Notes: generated by a model from the sequence alone, not told the origin. 36,223 bases of DNA from Monoraphidium neglectum (GCF_000611645.1 NW_014013423.1:1-36223); one strand, 5' to 3'; counted from the stretch's first letter, positions 24,101 through 35,560 are shown. A program made the numbers and translations.

Positions 24101-27100
24101 CGGCCATGTTGTGCGCCTCTGCTCCATGCCTCAACGGAGGCGTTTGCTTGGGTGTCAACACTTGCAATTGCTCAGCCACGGGCGGCTGGACCGGTGCCAC
24201 ATGCTCCTCCCCAAGTGAGCGTTCACGCCTTGCAGGCTGCCGAGCAGGTTGCTGGGGTGGGTTTTGGTGCTAATCAAGAGGCGGCTGTTGCGCACAGCAG
24301 GTGCCGCCGCAAAACATTGCCCCGTCCAATCCTTCACTCTCCCTGCCCGATTTGCAGCCGCGACGCTGTGCGCGTCAGCCCCCTGCCTAAACGGAGGCGC
24401 TTGTGTGGGCGTGAACACGTGCAATTGCTCTGCCACGGGCGGCTGGACAGGAGCCACGTGCTCCACCCCCTGTGAGTGCGGCTGCTGTGGTACTGGTTTT
24501 TCAACATGGCACTGGGGCGGGCCATCAATATCAATTGAGAGGCAGCTGTTGTCAGCGCAGCGAGTGCTGCTATAACATACTGCTGAAATCATGCACTCCA
24601 CTTCTCCCTTCTCCCACGCTTGCAGCCGCGGCGCTGTGCGCCTCAGCTCCCTGCCTCAATGGGGGCGCTTGCGTGGGCGTGAACAAGTGCAATTGCTCTG
24701 CCACGGGGGGCTGGACAGGAGCCACATGCTCCACCCCAAGTGAGTGTGTTGGCTGTGGCGCCGTTGAGTACAGCGCTGGCACATGCGATGGATATCAAGG
24801 AAGAGGCGGCGCATCAAATTGCTGCTGCAAAGCGACTTTGTAATCAATTTCATCCACTCATCCCTCTCCTTCCTTCTGCAGCCGCAGCACTGTGTGCATC
24901 AGCCCCTTGCCTCAACGGTGGCATTTGCATCGGCGTCAACAAATGCAACTGCTCGGCCACCGGCTTCACTGGGGCCACCTGCTCCTCACCAGCGGGTGGG
25001 TGTGAAGCAATGCTATGGTCGGGTGTGGCTAGCACACACTAACAAAGAACGGTTTGAAGCAGACTCAGCGGCGCGTGCGATCAATTGATGCTCCTCTAAT
25101 TGCGCTTCCAGCGCCCCGATCTTTGTACACCCAACCAGCGCCCTCGGTCACTCCTCCCCTCACCTGCACAGTCTGCAGCCCCAGCTGTGCGAACGGCGGC
25201 CGCTGCGTAGGAGCCAATGTCTGCGACTGCAGCGGCACCGGGTTCTCAGGCGCAGCCTGCACGACCCCAGCAGGTGCGTGCCCCGTCGTGCTCTATGTAG
25301 TCTTGCTAAATCTCTGGCTGCTGCAACCCCACCCACTGTCAAGCAGGCATACCATCAACCGCCGCCGACCATGCACATCACGAACTTGGGAGGATACATG
25401 AGAATGCAATTATACTTGTATCAGCATCAAAGCGGGCAGAGACGCCGCGGAGTAGGAAAGCTTGCTGTCGTGCAAGACCTGCAGCATTGCAGAGACAGCT
25501 TTGCGCAGCTTATCTCCTTGCGCAGCGTATCTCCTTTGCTGAATTCTCCGTCCCTCACAACATTCCAACTAACACTCGCATACAACAAACATGCTGCCAC
25601 CGCAGTTTGCAGTCCAAGTTGCGTAAACGGGGGGCGTTGTACCTCCAACAACGTCTGCGACTGCAGCACTGCAAGGGGCTTCACCGGTCCCACTTGCGCC
25701 ATCCCCGAGCAGACCAGCCCCGTCGGCGGCGTTTTCACGTGCCCGCGTGACGCCATCTGCCTGGTGGGCACGCCCGGTGTGCTGAGCCTGGCTCCAAATG
25801 TTAGCAGCGGCTCGGCCCTGATTGTGACAGGTGTCAGCGCTACCACGCCGCCTGGAGGCACCCTCAGTTGGAAGCCGGACGGATCATTCAGTTACACCCC
25901 AGTCCTGTGAGTATGGAGCCCTGGGTGGGCATGTCGCAAGTGTTCAGAGGCTGTGCGTGATGCGTCAGGTGGCCCAGACAGGCTGACTTGCGTGTGTTTG
26001 GAGGAAGCTGGAGGGGTTCACTCTTTCTTGGGCGTGTGTTATGTGGGCGAAAGAAACGAGGCAGGATGACAAGTGGGTGTTGTTTTGACGCTTGCGTACA
26101 GGCACATGTGTGGATGTTGAAGAGGGGAGCAAGGCCTTCAAGGAAGGGCTGGCACGTGATGAGCAACATGGCCGTCTGGGGTTGCATCTGTGTGTCCCTC
26201 TGGCAGGGCAAAGCAAGAAAGTGCTACCCACACCAGCCTGCCAGCCCCAATTCTCCCGATTGCTCCGCACATGTAGTCACCGCCACTGACAATCAATCGC
26301 ACCCCAAATCCTACCGCAGTGGCTTTGCAGGCAATATCACATTCAACGCAACCCTGAGCAACGGCACAAACTCAACTATCGTCAAAGTCCCAGTGACGCT
26401 GTCTGTATCGGCCGCGGCGCCACCTGGGCCAGTTGCCGTCACTGACGTGTTCAGCTGTGCCTACGGCCAGGTGTGCGCTGTGGCGGCGCCTGGTGTGCTG
26501 TCTAATGATGACAGTGCAACCCCCGGCACCGTCTTGACCGTGGTTGCCTCCACAAATGTTTCCACGGGCAGCCTTGAGCTGCAGGCTAACGGGTCATTTG
26601 TGTACACACCTGCGACGTGAGTGATAAGGGTTGCGGGGCGGCAGGAGTTTTGTTGGTCCCAGCGCAATGATGATGTCCCCGCAAGGCTGCCGTCATCATG
26701 GGCGGACTCTGCATCCTTGGATGTCGTATGATCGCCGCAGCCCCTTTTGTGTAGCCCTGCGCCTTGTCCTTGCCCCTCCTCAGCACCCTTCCCCTCAACA
26801 CACCTCCCAAACTCCTCCTTCATCCTTGGGCCCCAGAGTGCACTCCCGCATTCCAAGCTCCCAACCCTGTCCTGCGTCCCCCACTCCTCAATCGCAGGAC
26901 ATTTTCAGGCAACGCCACCTTCAACTATACAATTAGCAACGGCTACTCGCTGCTGACTTCCTCGGCGCCCGTGGTGCTGGTCGTCAGCCCGGCCACCCCT
27001 GTGCCTGGCGCCGAGGTCAACATGCGTTTGGTGCTCATCCCCAGCGACAACAGCACAACAACGTCTGCCGCCGCCGCCTGCCCCGTCGATGTGACCCAGC

Positions 27101-29196
27101 TAACCACGCTCGCAGAGGGCTTTGCTGCAAAGATGCGTACGAGCGACGGCATTACGGACGTGCAGACAACGGCTGTGAAATGTGAATACATCGTGAGTTG
27201 TCTTTTCGATACGTAGGGTTCTAGCTTGCTATTTGAACAGCTTCAAAGCAGCGGGTATGTTCGAGCAGGGTTGGCGACGACTATGGTACTTCATGACCAG
27301 GTTTGAGCTGCTTTCAGACTAGGCACAAACCTGCCCCGCGAGCTGTTGCACTGGGCATCCTTGGCATTTCAAGCAGAGATTTGCGCATGCGGCCGCCACT
27401 GATCAATCAATTGACCCAACTTGCTGGCGTGTTGGCCCACCCCACACGGCAGGACTACAAACGGGTGCTGGTGACACTCGCCACCAGCGTGTCCAGCGCC
27501 TCCCCAGCTGCCATGTCCAGCCTCCTGAGCTCGATCAATTCCCCACTAGCTCCTGCCGACCCCCAGCCGTCCAGCGGGCTGTGCGCGTCGTCTCTGCTGG
27601 GCCCGCTCTGCACCGACACAAAGTTTGGCGCAATGAAGATTGCCGACGGCTGCGCGACCGTCGCCTTGCAGTGCACGCCCTCGACGCTGGCCGCCAAGAA
27701 GTGCATCGCAAGCGGCGGCGCGGCTGGCAGCTACATTGTCGTCCGCAACCCGACCACCAGGGCCGCGACTGTCTTCTTTGATGGGGAGGTGCAGGGGCTG
27801 GCTGATGTGGGCCTGAACGACACGAGCAGCATGGATAGCAGCGCCCGCAAGCTGCTGGCCACAGCGCAGCCGAAGGCGGCCGTGTTCCAGGCGTGCTGCG
27901 TGAGCCCCAAGCAGAGGGAGCCGCCGAAGGGCAACGCGCCCACCTGCAAGCGGATCAACGTCGGGAAGACGATGACCAAGCTCATGCGACTGTCCAAGTG
28001 CAAGTGCCTAAACCTGCGGGAGTTTGTCAAGGCTGAAATGTGCGTGGTGGGGCATGTGGAAGCTCACGTATTACCCAGAGTATGCCTTCGAGAGACCTGA
28101 CTTGCAGCACTGACACGCCTGCTGCAAGCTTGTTCCAGCGCAATCGCAGTGCTGAGCAGGGGACAGCCCGTACCTTGGACTAAACTGTTTTGCTTCGGCG
28201 CGCCGCTTGCGCCCATTGAACTTGCTTAGCATGACACGCATTGTGCCCAGGCACCCAGTGCTTCCCGCTGGCTGCCTGACATTGCCTCCCCCCCTTGCCC
28301 TACCCTAAAATGCGTACATGCTGCCCCTGCCCCCCCCATCTTCAAACTTTCTAGGAAAACAAAGCTCCCGAAAGTCAATGTGGCGCACCTCACCGCCAGC
28401 TACCCCTTCACGGCGGGTCTAGCGGCCACGGTGAGCCAGGGAAGCTGCACACAACTGGCGCGCCTTGGACAATGCAGCACGCCTTGGACAGCCACAGCTG
28501 TTGGGCTGTTTGACGGCCACACCAAGCTAGCTTCAGCACGGCACATGGGCCGCTGTCAAAAAAATCAATCATGCCGCCGCTATGTCTTTGGCTGCAGAGC
28601 GCCAGAAAACTTGCAGATCCTGGGACACCCCTGTTTGTGTAGATTTGACCAACCTCAACTGACCATAGCTCTCCTGGAAAAGTGCACGGTCCAGAGCTAT
28701 TACAATGCTTTTGTATTGACTTTGAGCGTGATTTGTATTTTTTTAGAGTTGAGGATTGCTGTGTCCGCTAACCCAGCTTGTGATGCTGTACAACCCGTGT
28801 CGACAGGTGTGCGTGTCCAAGCCGTCCAAGCGCAACCCCGCAAAGTGTGCCAACCAGGTCCTCAATGCTGGATTTGCGACCATCGCATGCCTTGCCCCTG
28901 CCACTACCAACGGCTCCGGCATCCTGTCTCTCGAGTTCGAGTCGGCGCGCGGCTTCTCAGTGGGACGCTTGGGCACCGTCGTGGCGACATGCACCAACAG
29001 CAAGTTCACGAGCATCAGCTCCTGCAACATCGCGAACACAAACGGCACTGTTGTCACCAACACGCCGGCGGGCGGCGTCCGGCTCGCCTCTGCGGAGTGG
29101 GACGCCGGCTGCCTGTGCAAGGCCACGGGGCGCCGGCCCGTAGTGATGGTGCAGGCTGCCCAAGTTGTTGCAGGCCCCTCTTGCTCCCTGACATGA
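21159..29196 (+). CDS. Large secreted protein: 13 EGF-like repeats with Big_9-like modules, about 20 exons
   Basis: Proposed exons: 21159-21168, 21527-21934, 22102-22287, 22552-22653, 22807-22920, 23083-23196, 23327-23440, 23573-23686, 23830-23943, 24101-24214, 24358-24471, 24626-24739, 24882-24995, 25112-25273, 25606-25906, 26320-26616, 26898-27192, 27453-28039, 28355-28430, 28807-29196; about 1279 residues. Order: signal peptide (MATGG, then QLLLLVILLALLLVAA); a Big_9-like module (GDFTYTAPAVSYGG|FTDRF); 13 six-Cys EGF-like repeats; two more Big_9-like modules (FSYTPVL|GFAGN and FVYTPAT|TFSGN); and a Cys-rich C-terminal region of unknown family. Such proteins are secreted or cell-surface, probably in the wall or extracellular matrix; N-x-S/T sites are common. 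Intron 2 has a GC donor (GGAG|GCAAGC). The 10-nt first exon is inferred because its phase fits and it yields a normal signal peptide. The alternative ATG at 21394 would put about 50 residues before the hydrophobic core. Confidence 0.8.
22807..24995 (+). repeat. Nine tandem exon-intron units, each with a 114-nt EGF exon
   Basis: Exons starting at 22807, 23083, 23327, 23573, 23830, 24101, 24358, 24626 and 24882 are all exactly 114 nt. They begin with CCGCGGC- or CTGCAGC-like sequence after a CAG acceptor. All but the last two encode nearly the same repeat, with APCLNGG, CNCSATGGWTGATC and STPS/T. Unit spacing is 244-276 bp. Introns share pieces, for example GCATGGGCCTGAT after the first and third exons. 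This indicates unequal crossing-over of whole exon-intron units. Confidence 0.92.
27453..29196 (+). other. C-terminal Cys-rich region of the EGF/Big_9 protein (unknown domain)
   Basis: The last three exons encode about 350 residues with many cysteines: CASSLLGPLC, CATVALQC, QACCVSPKQREPP, LSKCKCLN, VCVSKPSKRNPAKC, GFATIACLAP, CLCKATGRRP. Two blocks, CCVSPKQREPPKG...TCKRI and VCVSKPSKRNPAKCANQ, look like divergent copies. I do not recognise a family. Pherophorin-like relatives of volvocine matrix proteins are a possibility I cannot support by motif. Confidence 0.55.
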
Positions 29197-32003
29197 CGGG
29201 TGCATAATGCACGTGTGGTCACACAGGGCCTCGCCAGGGCGGCCCCAACCACCTTATTGTGTCACAGTCCCACGGGACTCCAAGAATCTGGTGTCCCGAC
29301 AGGCTCTCTTTGAAGGACAAGATATGTGGTGCATAATGCCCGACAGCATGGTGGCGGCAGCTTGCTGTGGATTTTGATATGGCTGCACTACAGTGAACGG
29401 GCAACCTGTGCTTTATGACCTTGCTTAGGGCTCTGCCCATGCATGCCCCGGACTCCTGTTTTGGGACCCAAGGGGATCCTGCTGACACATTAGGCCTAGG
29501 CGTGTTGTTGCTTGCAGATGTGCAAGGCTGCACTTGCCGACCTGCGGGGGCGTGCGTGGCTTCCTTGGACGAGCAGCATTTGCACATGCACCTATTCGTG
29601 AGAAGGTTGCTTTCTTTGGGTGCACACAGGCCTTCATTGACTGGGTTATGGGAGTTTGATTACCGACCACCCTATAAGCTACATACAAGCACTGTGCCGA
29701 GGCCCCTGCCGTTGCGAGGCGCTTGCCATCCCGTTACCCCGCACCTGTGGATTCCATTGCGAGCGGCCATGCACCTGCCGGAGTGCAGGCACTGCATCGC
29801 TGTGTGCTGGCAACGCAGGAAGTGTGGGTCAATTTCTCTTTGCATTCAAATAAATTGCGCATTTTACAACCACACTTGCCGCATTGCTGTCTGCTGTGAC
29901 CTTGGCCCTTGCACTTTCCGGGCAGGGTCTGATTAGCAGGTCGTTCACTCGCGTGCTCCATGTCGCATGCTGCGTGTGGATGTTGCCTGCAGACATGGCG
30001 AGGTTAAACTGCAAGGAGCGCCGGCGCCTGAGCACGGTTCATCCCATGTGGTGCAGCGTGCTCATCCACCTGCCCAATTAGTGTCGCTGCACAAACATGG
30101 GTCCCGCGGCATCGCACGACTTATATTGATATCCACAGGTGCTGTTGATTTCTGAACGGTGCGTGCTTGCGCTTTGGCACGCCTTTGATTTTCAGGGTTT
30201 CCATACTGGCAGGCTACTGGGTGACTAGCATCTCGCCACAGGATCTGTTTCATTTGCACTGATCGACTGTGCGCGGTCCCTGTTGGCATGCCTGCCTTTG
30301 TGAATCGAAGCGCCGCTGTCGATCCAGCGCCAGCGAGCACTCGCCGGCCGCCTCCGGGTGCGATCTGTCCCATTTCACTACACAACTTTCTCAAACCGCC
30401 CGCTGATCTCGCAGCAGCGGTAGCTTCCTTAGGCCAGGCAGGTGCCTGCTGCAGCGGACCAGCGCACACACGCGTTCAATGAACGGATTCAAGGCCACCT
30501 TCTACGGCCCTTCACAGATGGCAGCAGCATACCCTACTGCCCAGCACCTGCATGGTTGCATGTCGCTCTGATGCCTGCTGCCTTGCACGGTTGCTGCACG
30601 CTTCACACTTTTGTCCTCACACGAACGCACTACCTGCCACGCGCGCTGCCTGCTCACCATCAGCCCCTGGCATCGAATATTGCTTTCTTGATGAAGCGGG
30701 TGTTAGCATGCTGCTGGGTTGACTGTCCTATTGACCGCCGGCAGCTTTTGTTCATCGTCACACCCCTAATATGATACCCTTGGCGTTATTGCTTGGGCAT
30801 ACCCGTTGTGCACACAGCCATTATCTACACGTGGTCGCACAACACAACCGCGCATTCGCAAGATTTCTGTGGGTGTGCGCCTGCTAGCACGGCGCATGCA
30901 GTCTCTCTTGTAACGCCGACAGCAACTGCACCTAGCCAACAGTCAGGTGTTGAAACGCAATTGTCACTCAGATGCTGAATGTCTTCCGCATGCGCCTGGG
31001 GTACAGCAACAGCACAACAAGCAGCTTCGGGGTTTGGCCCCAACCAGCATTTGCGTGCCAGGCTGCTGGCCACCCATGATCGCATCAATTGATCCACTTC
31101 TCCCAAGCCTTCTTGCCCCAGTAACTGCTTAGCGGCTGTTTCAACGTTCCTGGACGCTGTGGGCCGTACATCAGGGGTTGCGTGTGAGTATCTGATGTAC
31201 AGCCCTGTGACAGACCAGGCCACACCTGAAGATGTCGAGGTGATCGCCCCTTGATTTGTTGCATACAAACATCACACACGCACATGAAGCGCCCAGCCAA
31301 ACCGCATATACCAAAGGGACTCAATGTGAGTAGAATGGCGGGCCTGGGGCTGTGTAACCAACTCAACAGGATTTACTGAGCAGCCAGACCTCGCTGGTCT
31401 TAGGTATGCCGCCACTGCCACTGATGGCTGGCAGCCCTGCGCACTTCCGACCGTTGCAATACCCGTACCCCGTCGCGGCCTGTGCGCATCGTGGCCATGT
31501 AGGTCCGCTTGGGATTGCGTGTACACTGCAGAGTGTTTTTTGGGGGTATTCTTGAGCTCTTTCTTGAAATGAGGATCAACGCCCTGCAGCAGGAATGGGG
31601 CTGAACACTACCGGTGCGCCTAAGCAGCATACATCGTCGCATCGTCTCCAGGCTGTCACCATGCCGCAGCACGGTGTCATGTGCCTCGAGCGGCGTCACT
31701 GGCGGCTACGCGTGCCGCCATGCGCGCACGTTCTTGGATCGCACGTACCACTTGGCCACACCCACGCTAGATATGTGGGTCATTTTATACCACAGCTGCG
31801 GCTCTGTTCGCTCGCTCTTTTCACGATCGTGCGTTGATGCTCGTTTGATGCAGATCCTAATGTTGCGATCTTGCTCTGCATCGCAGACCAGGGGTGTTGA
31901 TTTTGAATAAGAGTTGTTTGCTGAGGCGTCCAACAATCTACGCTCGCTAACCCAGCACAGTATCGGCGACCTGCGCTTGGCGCACCGCCTGCGGCGCCTA
32001 CTC
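29197..32003. other. 2.8-kb region without supportable gene
   Basis: Only short frames on both strands, none with recognised similarity or a convincing splice chain. A weak candidate at about 30288-30446 (+), ending LAAAVASLGQAG before a GTGCCT donor, could be an exon but has no partner. AATAAA occurs at about 29848 and TGTAA at 30909-30913; neither is an obvious 3' end for the gene stopping at 29196. The right end must hold the promoter of the histidine-phosphatase gene. Confidence 0.45.
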
Positions 32004-33922
32004 ATGCACCTCTACGCATACCTGCGCCAGGCGTTGCATAGCATGTGCAGTTGCTTCAGAGGCCTATGGCGCCTGTTTTGCGGCGGCGGCCCCGCGCGGC
32101 GCGGCGACAAGGACGCTGAAAACCACCAGGAATGGGGGCGCGGCGGCGTGGCGGGGGCCGACGACATCGAAGCGCGGGAGCGGCTGCTTTCCAACGGCGA
32201 CGCCGACTCTGGACGGGCGCCGGTGCAGCGGCCTGCCAGCCGGAAAGAAAGCTTCGCCCTGGAGGGCGCGGCGGGCGCCGACGGGCCCGCAGTGGAGGAC
32301 GTGCCGCTGCCGGCGCCACTGGCCGCACGGCCGCGATCCGACAGCAAGCAGCAGCAGCAAGCCCCGCGCGGGGAGCCGCCCTCGGCGCGGCTTTCCAAGG
32401 GCGGCCTGAATGCGATAAGCGCCGCCGCCGGCGACACCGGCCGCGCGGTCACCGTCATGCGGCACGGCCACCGACAGGATGAGCTGGACGCGACGTGGTC
32501 GCGCGTCGCCACGCGGCCGTGGGACCCGCCGCTGTCCATCAAGGGCCGCTCCCAGGTGTGGACGCCCGCTGGGGGTTTTGGTGGTTCAAGGGTAACGTCA
32601 TCGACGCAGCCCACAGCACGCAGCTGCGACGCCGCGCGTGCTGCGGGACTGTCGAAGGGAAGCGCGACGCCCGAGATCTCGCCACCTTGCTGCGCCCTCT
32701 GCGGATCACCCAGCGATCAAACCGCTTGCAACGCGCACCCGCTGCGGCTTTGAGAGGAACCCATAAACCCTCACCCATCGCGGCGGTCCCCAGGCAAGAC
32801 AAATACTCAACACGCAGAGCAGGAAACGATAAATTCCTTGTGCCCCAAAACGACCCTCGCCGCCCCCCTGCAGGCGCGAGAGGTCGCGGCTGCCATGAGG
32901 GACCTGAACATTGACATTATTGTGACGTCACCCTTTAAGCGCTGCCTGCAGACCAGCGCTGAAATCGCCGCAGAACTGGGGACGCCCCAGGGGGCGTGGC
33001 TGGTGGACTGGGGCCTGTCGGAGGTGAGGGGACCGCGTTCTTGTTTCCTGCATTCGCCACCGACTGATGCGTTGGAATGCAAAGGGCCCTGCGGCTTAGG
33101 TGCTTCCCTGGGCCTCTTTGCGGGCCCGTGGTGGCAGGTGATGGTTCAGAACCAGGCTCTCTGGGCCATCACAGCTGCCCGCTGTCCCCTGTACTGCGTT
33201 GTGAGCAGTAGGGGCGTGAGAGGCAGCCTTCAGAAGGCCCTGATCGTCCCACCCGCCACAGGTGTGCGACCCCCGGGTGCTCATGCACGGCCGCCCCGAC
33301 TGCGTGCACATGGCCAAGCGACGGCCGGTGGACGCCTGGATGTGGGGCGGCGCCACGATGCAGGAGGCCATTGACATGTTCGTGCAGTCATGTGGGTGCT
33401 TGCGTCGCCCTGACTGCGCTGTGAGGCCGCTTGCAGCCCGGGCCGCGGGCATGACAGGGAGGCTGCCGCGCGTGCCGAGGCAGCTACCGCGGCGCATCGC
33501 GAGCAGACAGCACACGTAGTGACTCTGCACCCCTGCTTGCTGGCCGGTCTTGCTCAAGAGCAAAGGGAAACGCCTCTCATGAGACGCCTCCCCCGGCCCC
33601 TTGCGCAGGCGTAGAGCAGCTGCCAGCCCTGTCGATACGGCCCGTCCCGCGCCCAGGGTCCCAGCCGCCGCCATACCCAGAGGCGCTGGAGGCGGGGCTG
33701 CAGCGGTACGGGCGTACAGTGCAGCAGCTGGTGTGGGCCTTTCCCGGGAAGAACCTGCTGGTGGTTTCACATGGGGAGGTGAGCGCGTGTGCGCGTGCGG
33801 GCGCGTGCGTGTGTGTGTATGTGTGAGTGAGTGTGTGTGTGTGTGTAGTTTTGTTCGCACGCGTGCGCATGAGGGAGCACATGCATGCGTGAGGGTGTGC
33901 ACGTGCAAATAGGCGCACGTGC

Positions 33923-33965
<43 letters not shown>

Positions 33966-34506
33966 CGCGCTACTGTATGCTAGTGCATGCCGCTGCGCGC
34001 CTTTCCGCTGCCTTCTAAGCCTTCTCCTGTGACGCGCGCGTCTTCGCCCGCCAACCACCAGCCATTGCCCCTGAACCTCCCGCGCGCGTGTCACCCCCCC
34101 ACAGTGTGTGAGGGCCGTGGTCAATATGATGGAGCCCAAGTGCGAGATTTTTGAGGTGAGCCGCGCACCCAGCGTTCCCAGCACACCCGGCACGCGAGCC
34201 AGTCGCCACTTTTCGCGCGCTGGCCGGGGCCGCGGCGGCGCCTCCAGGCCGCCACAGGCGGAGCCGCCGGCGGCCCCCGCTCTTGCGGGCCCGGCGCCGC
34301 TTGCTGCTGCTGCGAGCACTGCCCTGCTGCCCGGTGTGGACGCCCTGCATGGCTGCCCGATGTTGCGCGGCCCCTCCCCCTGCCGGCGTGGGCCCCGCAG
34401 GCAGGTGCCTTGTTTTCCTGTGCTGTGCCACAAGTCCCATGTACATCCATTCCCACTCTCTCCTCTCCCTCTGCCCCGCCCTCTCTCTCTCTCTCGCGCG
34501 CGCGCG

Positions 34507-34545
<39 letters not shown>

Positions 34546-35073
34546 ACCCACACACGCACCCACACACAAACACGCTTGCACACACGCGTGCACACACACG
34601 CACACACACGCGTGCACACACACGCACACACACGCGTGCACACACACGCACACACACACACACACACACACACCAACCCCGAAGGTCCGCCACGTGGGCT
34701 ACGCAGTCCTGCAATACAATGACCCCGCCACTGCAGCAGAAGACGGCCACCGCGGCTGGAAGCTCGCATCCTCGGAAGGCGGCGAGACAGGTGCGCCCTG
34801 GCCTCCTGCATTCACGCGCCACATAAGGCGCGCGGGGCCGCCTCGTTTATCTTTCATGGTCGGGCGTGCGTACTGGCGGCGCCTTGTCCGCCGTGCGCCA
34901 CTGCGGAAGAGCCGCCCTGCAGCCGGCGAGAGGGCGGCCGCCCTGTACCGTTGCACACGCCGCTCTGCCTGCGTTTTGCTGTGCATCCAATCCTTTAGGC
35001 CCCGCCCTGATTTCCTCACTGACACACCCTGCCGCTGCCTGCAGGCGTGTTCTGGCTGTGGGAGGACAGCTGA
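32004..35073 (+). CDS. Histidine phosphatase superfamily (phosphoglycerate mutase-like) protein, 7 exons
   Basis: Exons: 32004-32555, 32874-33023, 33262-33391, 33609-33778, 34105-34155, 34685-34790, 35045-35073, giving about 395 residues. Members use a phospho-histidine intermediate. [12 protein letters not shown] is the RHG motif with nucleophile His 154. [15 protein letters not shown] sequence (as [14 protein letters not shown]) gives the second Arg segment. LLVVSHGE holds the second catalytic His (332). The spacing and the late YAVLQYND and WKLASSEGG segments fit the branch of UBASH3-like and plant phosphoglycerate-mutase-like proteins, not glycolytic mutases. Residues 1-145 are a low-complexity extension starting MHLYAYLRQ and containing [16 protein letters not shown], whose cysteines could be acylated for membrane attachment (inference). 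Exon 5 is only 51 nt, phase 0, between introns full of GT/CG and CG/CA repeats. The start is uncertain: ATG 32004 or 32043, and the frame is open further 5'. Substrate unknown. Confidence 0.87.
33800..33972 (+). repeat. GT/GC-rich microsatellite block in intron 4 of the histidine-phosphatase gene
   Basis: Irregular TG/CG dinucleotides from about 33800 end in a nearly pure (TG)n run (about 33924-33957) that passes directly into (CG)n to 33970. Alternating purine-pyrimidine sequence of this kind can adopt Z-DNA. Confidence 0.9.
34494..34674 (+). repeat. CG/CA microsatellite block with a 24-bp minisatellite in intron 5
   Basis: (CT)n, then (CG)n, then (CA)n with few interruptions. Within it a 24-bp unit centred on CACGCGTGCAC recurs with CGCGTG at 34585, 34609 and 34633. 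The 5' part is the reverse complement of the end of the intron 4 block. Confidence 0.9.
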
Positions 35074-35555
35074 CCGAGCGCCCCCTCCGCGCGCTGCGCC
35101 CCCGCTGCTGCGGCCGCCGGCTGCGCCGGGCGCCTGGGCCCCCCTGCACATCCCCTTCAGCCTGCGGCCACGCCTCGCTTGGCGGATTTGAGGCGCCATT
35201 CGCAACTTGGGATACTCTGCTGCTCAGTTGTTCGGCAAGCCTCCCCTAGCACGCCCCCACGCGTGGGCGCTGCCGGGTCCTTTACGGGTGTTGGCTGCAT
35301 CTCGCGGCGCGCTTGCGCCGCACCCTCACACTTGCAGAGAAGTGAGGATGACGTGTGTTGGCCTTCCCTGGGAGTGCGCCTCCTTGAAGGCCGCTTTTCA
35401 TGGGACTCTCCTTTTGCTGTTTGAGGTTCTTTTTGATTCCTCCTGCAGCTGTCCGCATCAAGGTTTGGGCTCTGTCAATTGGTTTGTTTTGCTTGGTTTT
35501 GCCCTGGGTGTTTCAGCTTTGACCCCCGCCACCCATTTCAGTTTTCAGAGGGGTA

Positions 35556-35560
35556 TGTAA
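35556..35560 (+). terminator. Possible TGTAA poly(A) signal of the histidine-phosphatase gene
   Basis: TGTAA lies 483 bases beyond the stop at 35071-35073, after a T-rich stretch and just before a CAG microsatellite. Distance and context are typical of a green-algal 3' UTR, but the motif is short. Confidence 0.4.

Noticed and set aside
22807..24995. Regularly spaced near-identical repeats, considered as a CRISPR array
   Set aside because: Repeats are 114 nt, translate into EGF domains with splice sites at both ends, and the 116-162-nt spacers are introns.
28445..28500. Short direct repeat CGCCTTGGACA in intron 19 of the EGF gene
   Set aside because: Two 11-base copies about 20 bases apart, with no target-site duplications or inverted ends. 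Too short to mean a mobile element.
30062..30469. 135-codon minus-strand frame and an overlapping plus-strand frame with CPISL
   Set aside because: CPISL briefly suggested a U-box, but the rest of that domain is absent. Neither frame has splice partners.
34108..35191. Frames with His-Thr or Cys-Val repeats of 140-300 codons
   Set aside because: They are translations of the intronic CA/GT microsatellite. The real exons on either side splice around it.
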